In this document: in pieces, positions 54,848-63,907 of the stretch
Layout of the letters: each line of letters opens with the position of its first letter
How positions within the stretch are numbered: the stretch's first letter is position 1
Source: Pseudomonadota bacterium
GTDB lineage: Bacteria; Pseudomonadota; Gammaproteobacteria; Burkholderiales; Thiobacillaceae
DNA: 64,000 bases
Direction: 5' to 3'
Assembly (NCBI GenBank): GCA_021811235.1
Contig: JAJZPG010000002.1
Coordinates: 1-64,000, forward strand
The notes under the pieces: generated by a model
Database searches by the model: none
Seen by the model: only the letters and a program-made list of their open reading frames with translations
What the model was told of the DNA's origin: nothing
Made by a program: the position numbers and the translations under genes

Positions 54848-55747
54848 ATGATCAAGCCCAGGCTGTTGCGCTACCTGACCACGCACCCGCTGAACAGGAG
54901 AACCCGGTTTCGCTCCCTGCACAACCTCGCGCGCTGGAGCATCGCGACCCGCCTCCTCCCCGGGTGCGAGATCATCATCCCCTTCGTCAACAGTTCGAAG
55001 ATTGCCGTCACGCCTGGCCGCTGGGGCAGCGAAGCCAACGCCCTGTGCGGCCTGCACGATTTTTCCGACATGGGCTTCCTGCTGCACTTTCTGCGGCCCG
55101 CCGATTTGTTCTGCGACGTCGGCGCCAACGTGGGGGAATATACGGTGCTTGCCTCCGCCGCCATCGGCGCCCGCAGCATGGCATTTGAACCTGTCCACAG
55201 TTCGTACGCCGAACTCAGGAAGAACCTGGAGATCAACCAGATCACGCCGCTCGTCGACGCCCGCTGCATGGCCGTGGGAAGCGCGGCCGGCCAGCTCACG
55301 CTGACGGGCGATCAGGACACCCAGAACCACGTGGTCACCGGCCCGGTTGACGCGCGCAGCGACGACGATGTGGTGGTCGAAACCGACACGCTCGACGCCC
55401 TGCTGGCCAATCGGACGCCGCAACTCCTCAAGGTGGACGTCGAAGGTTGGGAGCATGAGGTGTTTCAAGGCGCTGCGGCCGTGCTGCGCAATCCGGAACT
55501 GGTCTCGATCATCGTGGAGCTGAACCAGTCGGGGAAACGGTATGGGTTTTCCGACGACGCCATCCATCAATCGCTGCTCGGACATGGTTTCGGAACCTAC
55601 CGGTATCTTCCTTTCGACAGAAAACTGGTCTCGCTCGACAACAGGCACAACCAGGGCGGCAATACGCTCTACATTCGAAACCCGGAAGCGGTGAATGCCC
55701 GGCTGCAGACTGCACCGGCCTTTACCGTGCGGGGCATGCACATCTGA
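54848..55747 (+). CDS. FkbM-family methyltransferase
   Basis: 299 residues. The SAM motif FCDVGANVGEYTVLA, AFEPVHSSYAELRKNLEIN and the FkbM signature LLKVDVEGWEHEVFQGA are present. FkbM enzymes O-methylate sugars and polyketides. The ATG at 54848 is preceded by GGAGG. A 65-base gap separates it from the previous gene. Confidence 0.9.
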   Translation: MIKPRLLRYLTTHPLNRRTRFRSLHNLARWSIATRLLPGCEIIIPFVNSSKIAVTPGRWGSEANALCGLHDFSDMGFLLHFLRPADLFCDVGANVGEYTVLASAAIGARSMAFEPVHSSYAELRKNLEINQITPLVDARCMAVGSAAGQLTLTGDQDTQNHVVTGPVDARSDDDVVVETDTLDALLANRTPQLLKVDVEGWEHEVFQGAAAVLRNPELVSIIVELNQSGKRYGFSDDAIHQSLLGHGFGTYRYLPFDRKLVSLDNRHNQGGNTLYIRNPEAVNARLQTAPAFTVRGMHI

Positions 55748-55817
55748 AAAAAACGACCGACACGCTTTTCCCAAGCCCGAACATCATTCGAAGAAAAACA
55801 TCTTGTCCGAACACTCG

Positions 55818-58800
55818 ATGAGCACGCCCCACCGCCTTGCAGTCGTCATCTGCACCTATAACCGCAGCGCGTCGCTGATCCAGACGCTGGAGTCTCTCTA
55901 CCGCAGCGGTTACGGCGGACGGGAAGGCGTGGACATCGTCGTCGTCGCCAATAACTGCAGCGACGACACGCCGGCCCGCCTGGCCGACTTCAAGTCCGCC
56001 CACCCGCACGCCACCCTGACGCTCAGCTGGATCGAGGAACCGCGCGCCGGCAAGTCCTACGCGCTCAACGCCGCCATCGCCCACACCGCACACGACGTGC
56101 TGTGCTTCATCGACGACGACCAGACCGTCGAAGCCGGCTTCCTCGACCACCTGCTCGACGGCATGGACGCCCACCCCGACGACGCCATCTACTGCGGACG
56201 CATCTGGCCCGCCTGGGACGGCAGCGAACCGGCCTGGGTGCACACCGATGGCGCGTACGCGATCCCGATCCGGCCGTTCCCCGAATTCGATCTCGGCAGC
56301 GAATCCCTCGTCATCGCGCCCCATGACCGCTATCCCAGCGGCGGCAACATCGTGGTGCGGCGATCGGTGTTCGAAGCGATCGGGCTGTTCGCGGTGGAAC
56401 TCGGCCCGACCGGCCACAATCTGGCCGGCGGCGAAGATCACGATTTCCTGAAACGGGCGACCGACAGGGGCTTTTCCATCCGCTATCTGCCGAAGGTACG
56501 CCAGCTGCATGCGATCGATGCCGAGCGCATGAGCGCCGTCTACACGCTGCGCAAAAGCTTCCTGCGTTCGCGGGCCAATTTCCTGATCCGCCGCGACGAA
56601 CATCGCCCCCGGCTGTATATGTTCAGGAAGATCCTGGAACACTTCGGCAGCGCCGCGTTCACGCTCGACGCCCGGCGCCGGTTCTTCTATCTCGTCAGGC
56701 TGGCCGCCAGCCTGGGCGAATTGACCGGCGCCGTCGAGGCGCTGCGCGCGCCGGGCGGCACCGCGACACGCCCCTCCCTGCCGCCCGATCGCGGCATGCT
56801 GCGTATCGAGGCGCTGGGGATCGTCACCCTTGCCAGCGGGCTGATCGCCTGGTTCGCCAGCGGCGACGCCCGCTGGGCCGGGCTGGTGCCCGCCCTGAGC
56901 ATGGCGGGGGTGGGAACGGTGTCCCTGCTCGCCAAGTCGTTGCTCGATTTCTCGCAGACCGGCCCGCGCATCCGCGAGGAAGTGCTCACGCACTACCGGC
57001 GCTACACCCTGTTTGCATTGGCCCGCTTGTCGGCATGGGCGTTCGCCGTGATGCTGTTCACCGGCGGTGCCGGCGTGCTGGCCTACTTCATGGCCGCCAC
57101 CGCGCTCGGTGCAGGCTGGTCGGCCAGCCTTGCTGCCGTCGCCGCCCTGCTCGGCATCCTCGGCGGCTTCATGCTGCAATTCATCCGCAAACTGCGCTTC
57201 AACCCCGGCCTGCTGGTGGCATCGATGCATTACCGCATGAGCCGGGTGTACCGCCTGTGGCAGGCGATGACGCCGCAGCGCATCGCCCGCATGCAATCGC
57301 TGGGAATCGGGGCCGCGGCGCTGCTGCTGGCCGCAGCGTCCTGGCAACTGGCGCGGGAAACCCGCCTGGGTGACCTGATCGCCCTGTGGGCTGCCGCCCT
57401 GTTTTACGCGGGGACGATCGTGTGGGCCGGCTGGCAGCCGCCGGCCCTGCCGCCGCGCAAGCGGACCGCGCGTGCAGCGGATGCACCGCCCAACATCCTG
57501 ATGATCGGCTCGGACACGCTGCGTGCCGACCGCCTGGGCGCGCTCGGCTACCACCGCGCGCTGACCCCGCATCTCGACCGCCTGGCCGCTGACGGCACGC
57601 TGTTCGCGAACTGCTACGTCCCGTGTGCCCGCACCGCGCCAAGCCTGATCTCCATGCTCACCGGGACCTGGCCGCACACTCACGGCATACGCGACAACTT
57701 CGTCGACGACGAAAGCACGCGACTGAAGGTGGACGCCCTGCCTGCGCTATTGAAACAGGCCGGTTACCGCACCGCCGCGATCTCGGACTGGTGCGGCGCC
57801 GACATGGGCAAGTTTTCCTTCGGCTTCGACTACACCGACCTGCCGGACGACCAGTGGAACCTGAAATACCTGATTCGCCAGGGGCCCAAGGATCTGCGCC
57901 TGTTCGTCTCGCTGTTCACCCACAACCGCCTGGGACGCTTGCTGCTGCCCGAACTGTATTATCTCGGCGGCGTGCCGCTGACGCAGCCGCTGGGCGGCCG
58001 CGCACGGCGCCTGGTGTCGCGCCTGGCCGAGAGCGCGCAGCCGTTCTTCCTCAACGTCTTCTATTCCACCACGCACCCGCCGTTCGCCTCGGAATGGCCG
58101 TGGTACACGCGCTTCGCCGACCCGGCCTACGCCGGCGAATCGAAGTTCGCAATGGCACGCCTGACCGACCCGTTCGAGATCATCCGCCGCCAGGGCGCGC
58201 CCAAGGAGGAGTTCGACCTCGACCAGATCATCGACCTGTACGACGGCTGCGTCGCCGAATTCGACGACGAGATCGGGAAGATGATGGCGCATCTCGAAGC
58301 CTGCGGGCTCGCCGGCAACACGCTCGTCGTCGTCTACTCCGACCACGGCATGGAATTCTTCGAACACGACACCTGGGGGCAAGGCAACTCCGCCGTGGGC
58401 GACTTCAGCCCGCGCATTCCGCTGCTGATCCGCGATCCACGGCGTGCCGCACGCGGCACGGTTGATCAGGTGGTGCGCTCGATCGACCTTGCGCCCACCC
58501 TGCTCGAACTCGCCGGCCTCCCGCCTGCCGCCAGCATGGACGGCGTCTCGCTGGCGGGCTGCCTGGCGGAAGGCGCGGACTGCCCCGATCTCGACGCCTT
58601 CAACGAAACCGGCATCTGGATCGCCGACGTTCCCGGCCTGCCCGACACCCACCTGCGCTACCCGGACCTGTTGGAACTGATGGAAGTCCCCGACCGCACG
58701 AGCGGCACCCTGGCGATCAAGCCGGACTATTGCCCGGCCATCCTCGCCGCCAAGGACCGCATGATCCGCCGCGGCCGCTGGAAGCTGGTATACCAGCCGC

Positions 58801-58979
58801 TGGAGGCGGGCCATGTGCTCCATCTGTTCGACCTGGCAACCGACCCCGCCTGCCAGTACGAGGTATCGTCACAACACCCGGACGTGGCGTCCGACCTGTG
58901 GGCCAGGTTGCAAGCTTTCGTCCACGCAGCGGCGCGCCGCAGCGACGCGGCGACTCAATCGGGACAGAAACGGCAGTAG
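55818..58979 (+). CDS. Fusion: GT2 glycosyltransferase, membrane domain, sulfatase/alkaline-phosphatase-superfamily domain
   Basis: 1053 residues in one uninterrupted frame. Residues 1-310: GT2 with AVVICTYNRSASL, metal motif FIDDDQT (98-103) and GGEDHDF (204-210). Residues 325-545: about six hydrophobic segments. Residues 555-1035: sulfatase-superfamily domain with NILMIGSDTLRADRLG (metal D566), TPHLDRLAADG, SLISMLTGTWPHTHG and YSDHGMEF (D842, H843). The nucleophile position is Thr 606 (TAPSL) rather than the Cys of CxPSR, so it is not a formylglycine sulfatase. Phosphotransferases of this fold use Thr. Its 3' end overlaps the convergent TPR gene by 25 bases. Confidence 0.85.
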   Translation: MSTPHRLAVVICTYNRSASLIQTLESLYRSGYGGREGVDIVVVANNCSDDTPARLADFKSAHPHATLTLSWIEEPRAGKSYALNAAIAHTAHDVLCFIDDDQTVEAGFLDHLLDGMDAHPDDAIYCGRIWPAWDGSEPAWVHTDGAYAIPIRPFPEFDLGSESLVIAPHDRYPSGGNIVVRRSVFEAIGLFAVELGPTGHNLAGGEDHDFLKRATDRGFSIRYLPKVRQLHAIDAERMSAVYTLRKSFLRSRANFLIRRDEHRPRLYMFRKILEHFGSAAFTLDARRRFFYLVRLAASLGELTGAVEALRAPGGTATRPSLPPDRGMLRIEALGIVTLASGLIAWFASGDARWAGLVPALSMAGVGTVSLLAKSLLDFSQTGPRIREEVLTHYRRYTLFALARLSAWAFAVMLFTGGAGVLAYFMAATALGAGWSASLAAVAALLGILGGFMLQFIRKLRFNPGLLVASMHYRMSRVYRLWQAMTPQRIARMQSLGIGAAALLLAAASWQLARETRLGDLIALWAAALFYAGTIVWAGWQPPALPPRKRTARAADAPPNILMIGSDTLRADRLGALGYHRALTPHLDRLAADGTLFANCYVPCARTAPSLISMLTGTWPHTHGIRDNFVDDESTRLKVDALPALLKQAGYRTAAISDWCGADMGKFSFGFDYTDLPDDQWNLKYLIRQGPKDLRLFVSLFTHNRLGRLLLPELYYLGGVPLTQPLGGRARRLVSRLAESAQPFFLNVFYSTTHPPFASEWPWYTRFADPAYAGESKFAMARLTDPFEIIRRQGAPKEEFDLDQIIDLYDGCVAEFDDEIGKMMAHLEACGLAGNTLVVVYSDHGMEFFEHDTWGQGNSAVGDFSPRIPLLIRDPRRAARGTVDQVVRSIDLAPTLLELAGLPPAASMDGVSLAGCLAEGADCPDLDAFNETGIWIADVPGLPDTHLRYPDLLELMEVPDRTSGTLAIKPDYCPAILAAKDRMIRRGRWKLVYQPLEAGHVLHLFDLATDPACQYEVSSQHPDVASDLWARLQAFVHAAARRSDAATQSGQKRQ

Positions 58980-59737
58980 GGATTCGTCGGCGAGCCGATT
59001 TTGGGCTGCGCGATGGGCTCCACTGCCGGTGTAGGCGCGCTGGCCGCCGACGCAGGTTCGGCCGGTTGGGTAGCGGGATCGGATGCGGGGGTTTCCGCCG
59101 GTGGCTTGGCTGCCTCGGCGACAGCCGGTGCCGCTTCGGCGGGAGCCGGATAAGGCAGCTTGCCGCCCAGCTCGGTGTAGCGGCGCTGCAGGCTCTTGGT
59201 GCCCGGATTCTGGCGCAGGCCTTCGCTCACGGTTTCCAGCGCCTTGCCGCGATTCTTCTGCTTGTCGTACAGGTCGGCCAGCGTCATGTAGGCGCGCGGC
59301 TGCCGCGCATCCAGTTTGATCGCCTCGAGCAGATTGCCCACCGCCTCGCCGTCGCGTTTCAGCAAGGACAGGGCGATGCCCCGATTCATCAGGATTTCGG
59401 CGCGCAGATAGAAACCCTGGCTGGCGTGACTCAGCACATAGTCGAACTCGCGTACGGCCGCGCCCAACACGCCATTGCGGCCGGACCCGAACGTGCCGCG
59501 TCCGCGGTTGAGGAAATTGAGCCCGGCGCAGTAGTGGTGGATGTGGCTGAAATCGCCCCCCATGGAAGCGCGCCACATCTTCGCAGCTTCGGGATTCCGC
59601 CCCTCATCGAACTTGGCCGCGCAGTATGCCGGCAAAGCGGCCATCTCGGCCTGGGTGGGAGCCCAGTTCGCCAGCGCGGACGGAATCGGGGTCAGCATCG
59701 CCAGCAGGGTCAGAACGACTTTCTCGGTGTGGGTCAT
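58955..59737 (-). CDS. Exported TPR protein with C-terminal CxxC
   Basis: 260 residues from ATG 59735-59737 (AGGA upstream). A signal peptide (KVVLTLLAMLTPIPSALA) is followed by tetratricopeptide repeats (ILMNRGIALSLLKRDGEAV, AYMTLADLYDKQKNRGKAL), a Pro/Ala-rich linker and a C-terminal SPTNPYCRFCPD with a Cys-x2-Cys pair. It is probably periplasmic and perhaps a scaffold for glycan assembly. It is the last gene of the minus-strand block and converges with the fusion gene. Confidence 0.82.
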   Translation of the reverse strand: MTHTEKVVLTLLAMLTPIPSALANWAPTQAEMAALPAYCAAKFDEGRNPEAAKMWRASMGGDFSHIHHYCAGLNFLNRGRGTFGSGRNGVLGAAVREFDYVLSHASQGFYLRAEILMNRGIALSLLKRDGEAVGNLLEAIKLDARQPRAYMTLADLYDKQKNRGKALETVSEGLRQNPGTKSLQRRYTELGGKLPYPAPAEAAPAVAEAAKPPAETPASDPATQPAEPASAASAPTPAVEPIAQPKIGSPTNPYCRFCPD

Positions 59738-59772
59738 GGCATCGGTTCCTCTTGGTTCAAACGGCATTCCGG

Positions 59773-60642
59773 TCAGCGGGCGGCCCGGATTTCACGGATC
59801 GCCAGCCAGTCGAACAGCGTATCGGCGCCGCGCCAGGTCAGGGTGAGCAGGTCAGGGTAGCGCGCATACAGTCCCCGCACATGCTGCGGCAGCGCCTCGA
59901 ACCCCGCAGGCTGGATCGCCCGCCCCAGCATCTTATTCTGGTAGCCACGCACACTGTAGCGCACCCGGCGGCGGAAATATTTTTTCCATTCGCGCGGCAG
60001 CCAGGGAGACACCGAGTCGAATTCGAATCCGGCCGCCTCCGCCACGACCACCTTGCCGTCGTCCCAGCGGGTGTCGCCGCGCAGATCCCACTTGAGCATG
60101 GCGCCCATCAGGGCATCCTCGCCGATGGTGCCGACGGGCATCCGGATCGCCTGGTGGCGGATGCGCTCGACGAAATCGCCGCGCAGTCCATACAGATTGC
60201 CGGCCACGCCGTTGTCCTTCAGCATGTCGCGCCGGAATGCCGCGACGCCGCGCCCGCTGCAGGGCAAGGCCGACGCCCCGTTGGCTTGCGGCTGCCGTGC
60301 CAGGGCCTGCGCCAGCGCGTCGAGCGAGCCCGGCGTGGCGCGCACGTCGCCGTCGATGAAGAAATAGTGCGCCGCATCCCGCGGTGCGACCTCGTGCACG
60401 AATACATTCCAGGCGTTGGCCTTGTCGCCCAGCTCGATCGACACGAGGTGCACGTTGGCATGCCGGGCAGCGTAGTCGCGCACGAGTTCCTCGGTGCGGT
60501 CGCGGCAGGCATTGGCCAGCACGTGGCACGCGATCGGGTGCGCGCTGGCAGCCTGCAGGCTGTCGAGGCAGCCGACGATGTTGCGCGCCTCGTTATGCGC
60601 GAATACGGCGACCGGCCAGGCTGTGTTCGTTTCAGTCATCAT
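59773..60642 (-). CDS. GT2-like glycosyltransferase
   Basis: 289 residues. AVFAHNEARNIVGCLDSL, VLANACRDRTEELV and the metal motif FFIDGDVRATPGSL define a GT-A enzyme; the acidic catalytic segment may be TIGEDALMG. The C-terminal part is basic (REWKKYFRRRVRYSVRGY), suggesting membrane contact. It overlaps the GT4 gene upstream by 11 bases. Confidence 0.85.
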   Translation of the reverse strand: MMTETNTAWPVAVFAHNEARNIVGCLDSLQAASAHPIACHVLANACRDRTEELVRDYAARHANVHLVSIELGDKANAWNVFVHEVAPRDAAHYFFIDGDVRATPGSLDALAQALARQPQANGASALPCSGRGVAAFRRDMLKDNGVAGNLYGLRGDFVERIRHQAIRMPVGTIGEDALMGAMLKWDLRGDTRWDDGKVVVAEAAGFEFDSVSPWLPREWKKYFRRRVRYSVRGYQNKMLGRAIQPAGFEALPQHVRGLYARYPDLLTLTWRGADTLFDWLAIREIRAAR

Positions 60643-61783
60643 GCGTCCCGTTCAATGCGCGGGTCTTCTCCGCCACCCGCTCCCAGGCAAATTCGCGTTC
60701 CACGCGCCGCAGCGCACGCCGCCCCAGTTCGAGCCGCCACTCAGGCTGCGTCAACAAACTGCGCAGGCCATCGGCCACCGCATCGACCGAGGTCCCGTCC
60801 ACCCGCAGCCCGGTCTCTTCATGCAACACTGCAGAACCGGTACCGCCGGCGTGGCCCGCGAGGCTGGGCTTGCCGCAGGCGGCCGCTTCGATGAACACCA
60901 TGCCAAAGCCTTCATTATCTCCATTGATCTCCCGATTGGGCATGGCAAACACATCGCAGGCGTTCAGCCAGCGCGGCAGGTCGGCCTCGCTGGTCGCGCC
61001 GATGCGATGGACGATAGCCTGCGCGCGATGCTCCTGGATCAGGTCGTCAAGGTGCCCGGCGTCCTCGCCGATGCCGGCGATCACATAATGCAGCGCGTGC
61101 CCCTCGTCGCGCAGCCTCGCCACCGCACGGACCATCTGGTCGAAGCCCTTGCGGCGCGACAGGCGGCCAACCGAGAAGACGAGCCTGGCGTCGGCCTCGA
61201 TGCCGAGGCGCTCGCGCAGGCCGTCGCCGTCCAGCCCCGGGCGGAATACCGACACGTCGACCCCCGGATAGATGACCGTGATGCGCGCCGCCCGGACTCC
61301 CATCTCAAGCAGCGTGTCGCGCGTGTGTTCGCTGTTGGCGACGACGCGGTCGGCGTGGCGCAGGGCGAAGCGCATCGCCTTGTACTTGCCGCCGCGCCCC
61401 CAGGTGGTGAGTTCCTCGCCGTGTGCATAGATGACGACCGGGCGCAGGGTCAGGCGCGCCACCGCCCACGCCACCAGTCCCTCGGGCAACGCGCGGAAGG
61501 CATGAACGGCGTCGAAACGGCGGGTGAGCGCCAATGCCAGCGACCTGGCGAAGAAGCGTGCGTACATCGCCAGCGATTCGGGGCGGAGCCAGGGCACGCG
61601 CTTCAGGTTCAGGCGATGAATCGTATTGGGATGGGCCGCATCGACCTCGGCCGCGCCGGGAACGTCGGCGGTGACGATGTGGATGGCCTTGCCGCCGAGC
61701 CGTTTGTAGACCTCGGCCGCCCACACCGCAGTCCCCCCCTTGGTCGGCAGGAACAGTTCGCTCAGCACCAGGAGGCGGTTCAC
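60632..61783 (-). CDS. GT4-family glycosyltransferase
   Basis: 383 residues, GT-B fold. The N-terminus LLVLSELFLPTKGGTAVWAAE carries the glycine loop. The C-terminal domain has VFSVGRLSRRKGFDQMV, YVIAGIGEDAGHL, CDVFAMPNREINGDNEGFGMVFIEAAACGKPSLA (shown to place the EGFGxxxxE motif) and ENEW-type endings. It is a retaining transferase typical of capsule and exopolysaccharide loci. A 4-base gap separates it from the gene upstream. Confidence 0.92.
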   Translation of the reverse strand: MNRLLVLSELFLPTKGGTAVWAAEVYKRLGGKAIHIVTADVPGAAEVDAAHPNTIHRLNLKRVPWLRPESLAMYARFFARSLALALTRRFDAVHAFRALPEGLVAWAVARLTLRPVVIYAHGEELTTWGRGGKYKAMRFALRHADRVVANSEHTRDTLLEMGVRAARITVIYPGVDVSVFRPGLDGDGLRERLGIEADARLVFSVGRLSRRKGFDQMVRAVARLRDEGHALHYVIAGIGEDAGHLDDLIQEHRAQAIVHRIGATSEADLPRWLNACDVFAMPNREINGDNEGFGMVFIEAAACGKPSLAGHAGGTGSAVLHEETGLRVDGTSVDAVADGLRSLLTQPEWRLELGRRALRRVEREFAWERVAEKTRALNGTHDD

Positions 61784-61787
61784 GCAT

Positions 61788-62717
61788 TCATCCTTTCAGC
61801 ATCGACAGAACCGTGCGCAGGCTTTGCCAGCCGGGGCGCGCAGCGAGCGTCGGCAAGACGGCGTTGACCGCCGCCAGGCGCTGGCCGTTGCGGCTCAAGG
61901 CACAGCCGAGGTTGTAGCGTGCGCTGGCCATGCGTGCGGCCACACCCTGCCGGACCGCGGCCGGAAAGTTGTCCGCCAGCCGCGCCAGGTCGGCGAGCGT
62001 ACGCACATTCTCGCGCTGCGCGGCGACCGGGTCGCGGCGGGTGGCGCTGCCACCGTGGATGACGTACACGCCGAGGCTTTGGCAGACCACGCCGACGCGG
62101 CGGCTTTTCGCCATCAGTCGCGTCAGGAAGTGCACGTCCTCGCATACCTTGAAGCCGGTCGGATAGCCGCCCAGCTCAATGAAGCGGGCACGCGGCAGCG
62201 ACAAGGTATGCGTATCGCCGAAATGGTCGGCGACGAAGGCGGCGATTTCGGCGGGCGCCTCCATCGCCACGCGCGCAGCGCCCGCAGCCTTGCCCAGCAT
62301 CATCCGGCCCGACGCGTGCTGGGCCATCGAAGTGCCGAGCAGCGCGCCCGCCTCGTCGCGGTATTCGTAGTCGCCGGTCAGGCAGTCCAATGCCGGGTCC
62401 TCCGCAATCCATTCGGCATGCAGCCTCAGCCGATCGGGCGCGTACCAGTCGTCCGCATCCAGAAAGGCCAGCCAGTCGCCGCTGGCAGCCGCCGCGCCAG
62501 CGTTGCGTGCCACCGAGACGCCCCGGTTGGGCTGCCGGATCAGGCGCACGGCATCGCCGAAACCGGCCGCCACCTGGGCGGTGGCGTCGGACGAGCCGTC
62601 GTCGACCACGATGATTTCGTGCGCCGGCCAGCTCTGCGCTCGCACCGATTCGATCGCACGCGCCAGCGTGGCCGCGGCATTGAACGCAGGGATGATCACC
62701 GAGAAGCGCGGGGTCAT
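61788..62717 (-). CDS. GT2 glycosyltransferase
   Basis: 309 residues. FSVIIPAFNAAATLARAIESV, VVDDGSSDAT, SVARNAGAAAASGDWLAFLDADDW (DxD) and GGYPTGFKVCEDVHFLTRL (ED motif) are all in place. The ATG at 62715-62717 overlaps the stop of the deacetylase-like gene (ATGA), so the two are translationally coupled. A longer frame to 63509 lies inside that gene and is a shadow. Confidence 0.9.
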   Translation of the reverse strand: MTPRFSVIIPAFNAAATLARAIESVRAQSWPAHEIIVVDDGSSDATAQVAAGFGDAVRLIRQPNRGVSVARNAGAAAASGDWLAFLDADDWYAPDRLRLHAEWIAEDPALDCLTGDYEYRDEAGALLGTSMAQHASGRMMLGKAAGAARVAMEAPAEIAAFVADHFGDTHTLSLPRARFIELGGYPTGFKVCEDVHFLTRLMAKSRRVGVVCQSLGVYVIHGGSATRRDPVAAQRENVRTLADLARLADNFPAAVRQGVAARMASARYNLGCALSRNGQRLAAVNAVLPTLAARPGWQSLRTVLSMLKG

Positions 62718-63907
62718 GCGCGGCCTCCGACGAGCGCGAGCGGCAGGGCCAGGCCAGAGAGCTGCGCCAGCCGGCGAAAGCGCGGAATTTCGTCGAGGCG
62801 GGCACGCCAGGCGGCCAAGCGCGGCCGCAGGCGCGACTCGATCCAGGCCGGATCGCGGTTCTGCAACGCGCGGGCGAGTTCCAGCGGGGCGACGAAACGC
62901 ACGCCGGGGCAGGTTGCCAACGCCGCATTCAGGCCCGCCTCGAGCGCCGCCAGGCTCGTCTCGCGCGCCTGCAGGAAATTGAAGCGGTGGGTCTCGGCCA
63001 GGCACGCACGGCCCTGGCGCGTGCGCTGCGCCAGACCGTCCGCCAAGCGCTGCGGCGCGTGGCCCAGAGCCGGTTCGAAGTAGACGTCGCGCACCAGATA
63101 GGTCTGCCCTGCCCGTGAACGCTCGCCCGTCAGCATCGACGCATCGACGCAGCCCGGTGCCCCTGCTGCGTTGCGACAGGTTGCACGGCTGCCCGGCGTG
63201 ATCACGACCTCGATCCCGGCCTGCTCCCAGGCGGCCTCGACGGCGGCATCCCAGACGAAGGTGGTGGCGACCGCCACCTGCGGGACCGTGCCGAAAATCG
63301 ATTGATACGATGCGCATTCGTCCGCCACCGCCTGCCGGATGGTTGCGCCGGGCAGGGCATGCGACGGCAGGCTGGAGGCATCCACCCAGCGGCTCTGCAA
63401 AGCCGGGGGCAGCGTTTCCGTGGCGGCGGGCGCGGCGGCGGTGAGCCAGTCGCGCACGCTGCCGTCGGCTTGCGCGGCAGCCAGCAGAGCAGGCGGCCAG
63501 TAGTGGCATTGACCATGCAGTTGGGGGACGAACACCCCGGCGGCGATGCCCTCCTGGATGGCGGCGCGTACGCCGTCGAAACGGCCATCTGCGAGCGATA
63601 GCGCGTGGTATTCGGTCCAGCCGGAAGCGGCGATGCGCGGACCGTCCGGCACCTCCAGCACCACGCCCAGCGTCATCAATGCGGCGCGTCCGCTGCGGTC
63701 ATGCACCCGCTGCAGCAACGCGGTCAATTGCTGCAATGCTTCGGCCTGCTCCAGCGGCCCTGCCCCCCAGTCGTCGCTCTCGATGACGAGAACAGGCTGA
63801 CGCAGCACTGGTTCGCGCCAGCGCGCGGCGAGCGGGCGGGCGTAGGCGAGCAGCATGCCTCCCCACAGCAGAACGATCGCGGCGAGAGCGAGTGCCAGCA
63901 TGTCCAT
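62714..63907 (-). CDS. Membrane-anchored polysaccharide-deacetylase-like protein
   Basis: 397 residues from ATG 63905-63907. One N-terminal helix (MLALALAAIVLLWGGMLLAY) anchors a domain that begins VLVIESDDWGAG, resembling the NodB DD metal motif, and later shows QLHGQCHYWPP, a possible His-x3-His metal pair. The remainder (TFVWDAAVEAAWEQAGIEVV, then VRDVYFEPA) fits a NodB-like barrel. The family was not recognised by name, so deacetylase activity is inferred. Its start overlaps the upstream stop by one base. Confidence 0.65.
   Translation of the reverse strand: MDMLALALAAIVLLWGGMLLAYARPLAARWREPVLRQPVLVIESDDWGAGPLEQAEALQQLTALLQRVHDRSGRAALMTLGVVLEVPDGPRIAASGWTEYHALSLADGRFDGVRAAIQEGIAAGVFVPQLHGQCHYWPPALLAAAQADGSVRDWLTAAAPAATETLPPALQSRWVDASSLPSHALPGATIRQAVADECASYQSIFGTVPQVAVATTFVWDAAVEAAWEQAGIEVVITPGSRATCRNAAGAPGCVDASMLTGERSRAGQTYLVRDVYFEPALGHAPQRLADGLAQRTRQGRACLAETHRFNFLQARETSLAALEAGLNAALATCPGVRFVAPLELARALQNRDPAWIESRLRPRLAAWRARLDEIPRFRRLAQLSGLALPLALVGGRA

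Noticed and set aside
57600-57660. Reading the sulfatase-fold domain of the fusion protein as a formylglycine arylsulfatase
   Set aside because: The CxPSR motif is absent; the nucleophile position is Thr and the Arg is replaced by Leu.
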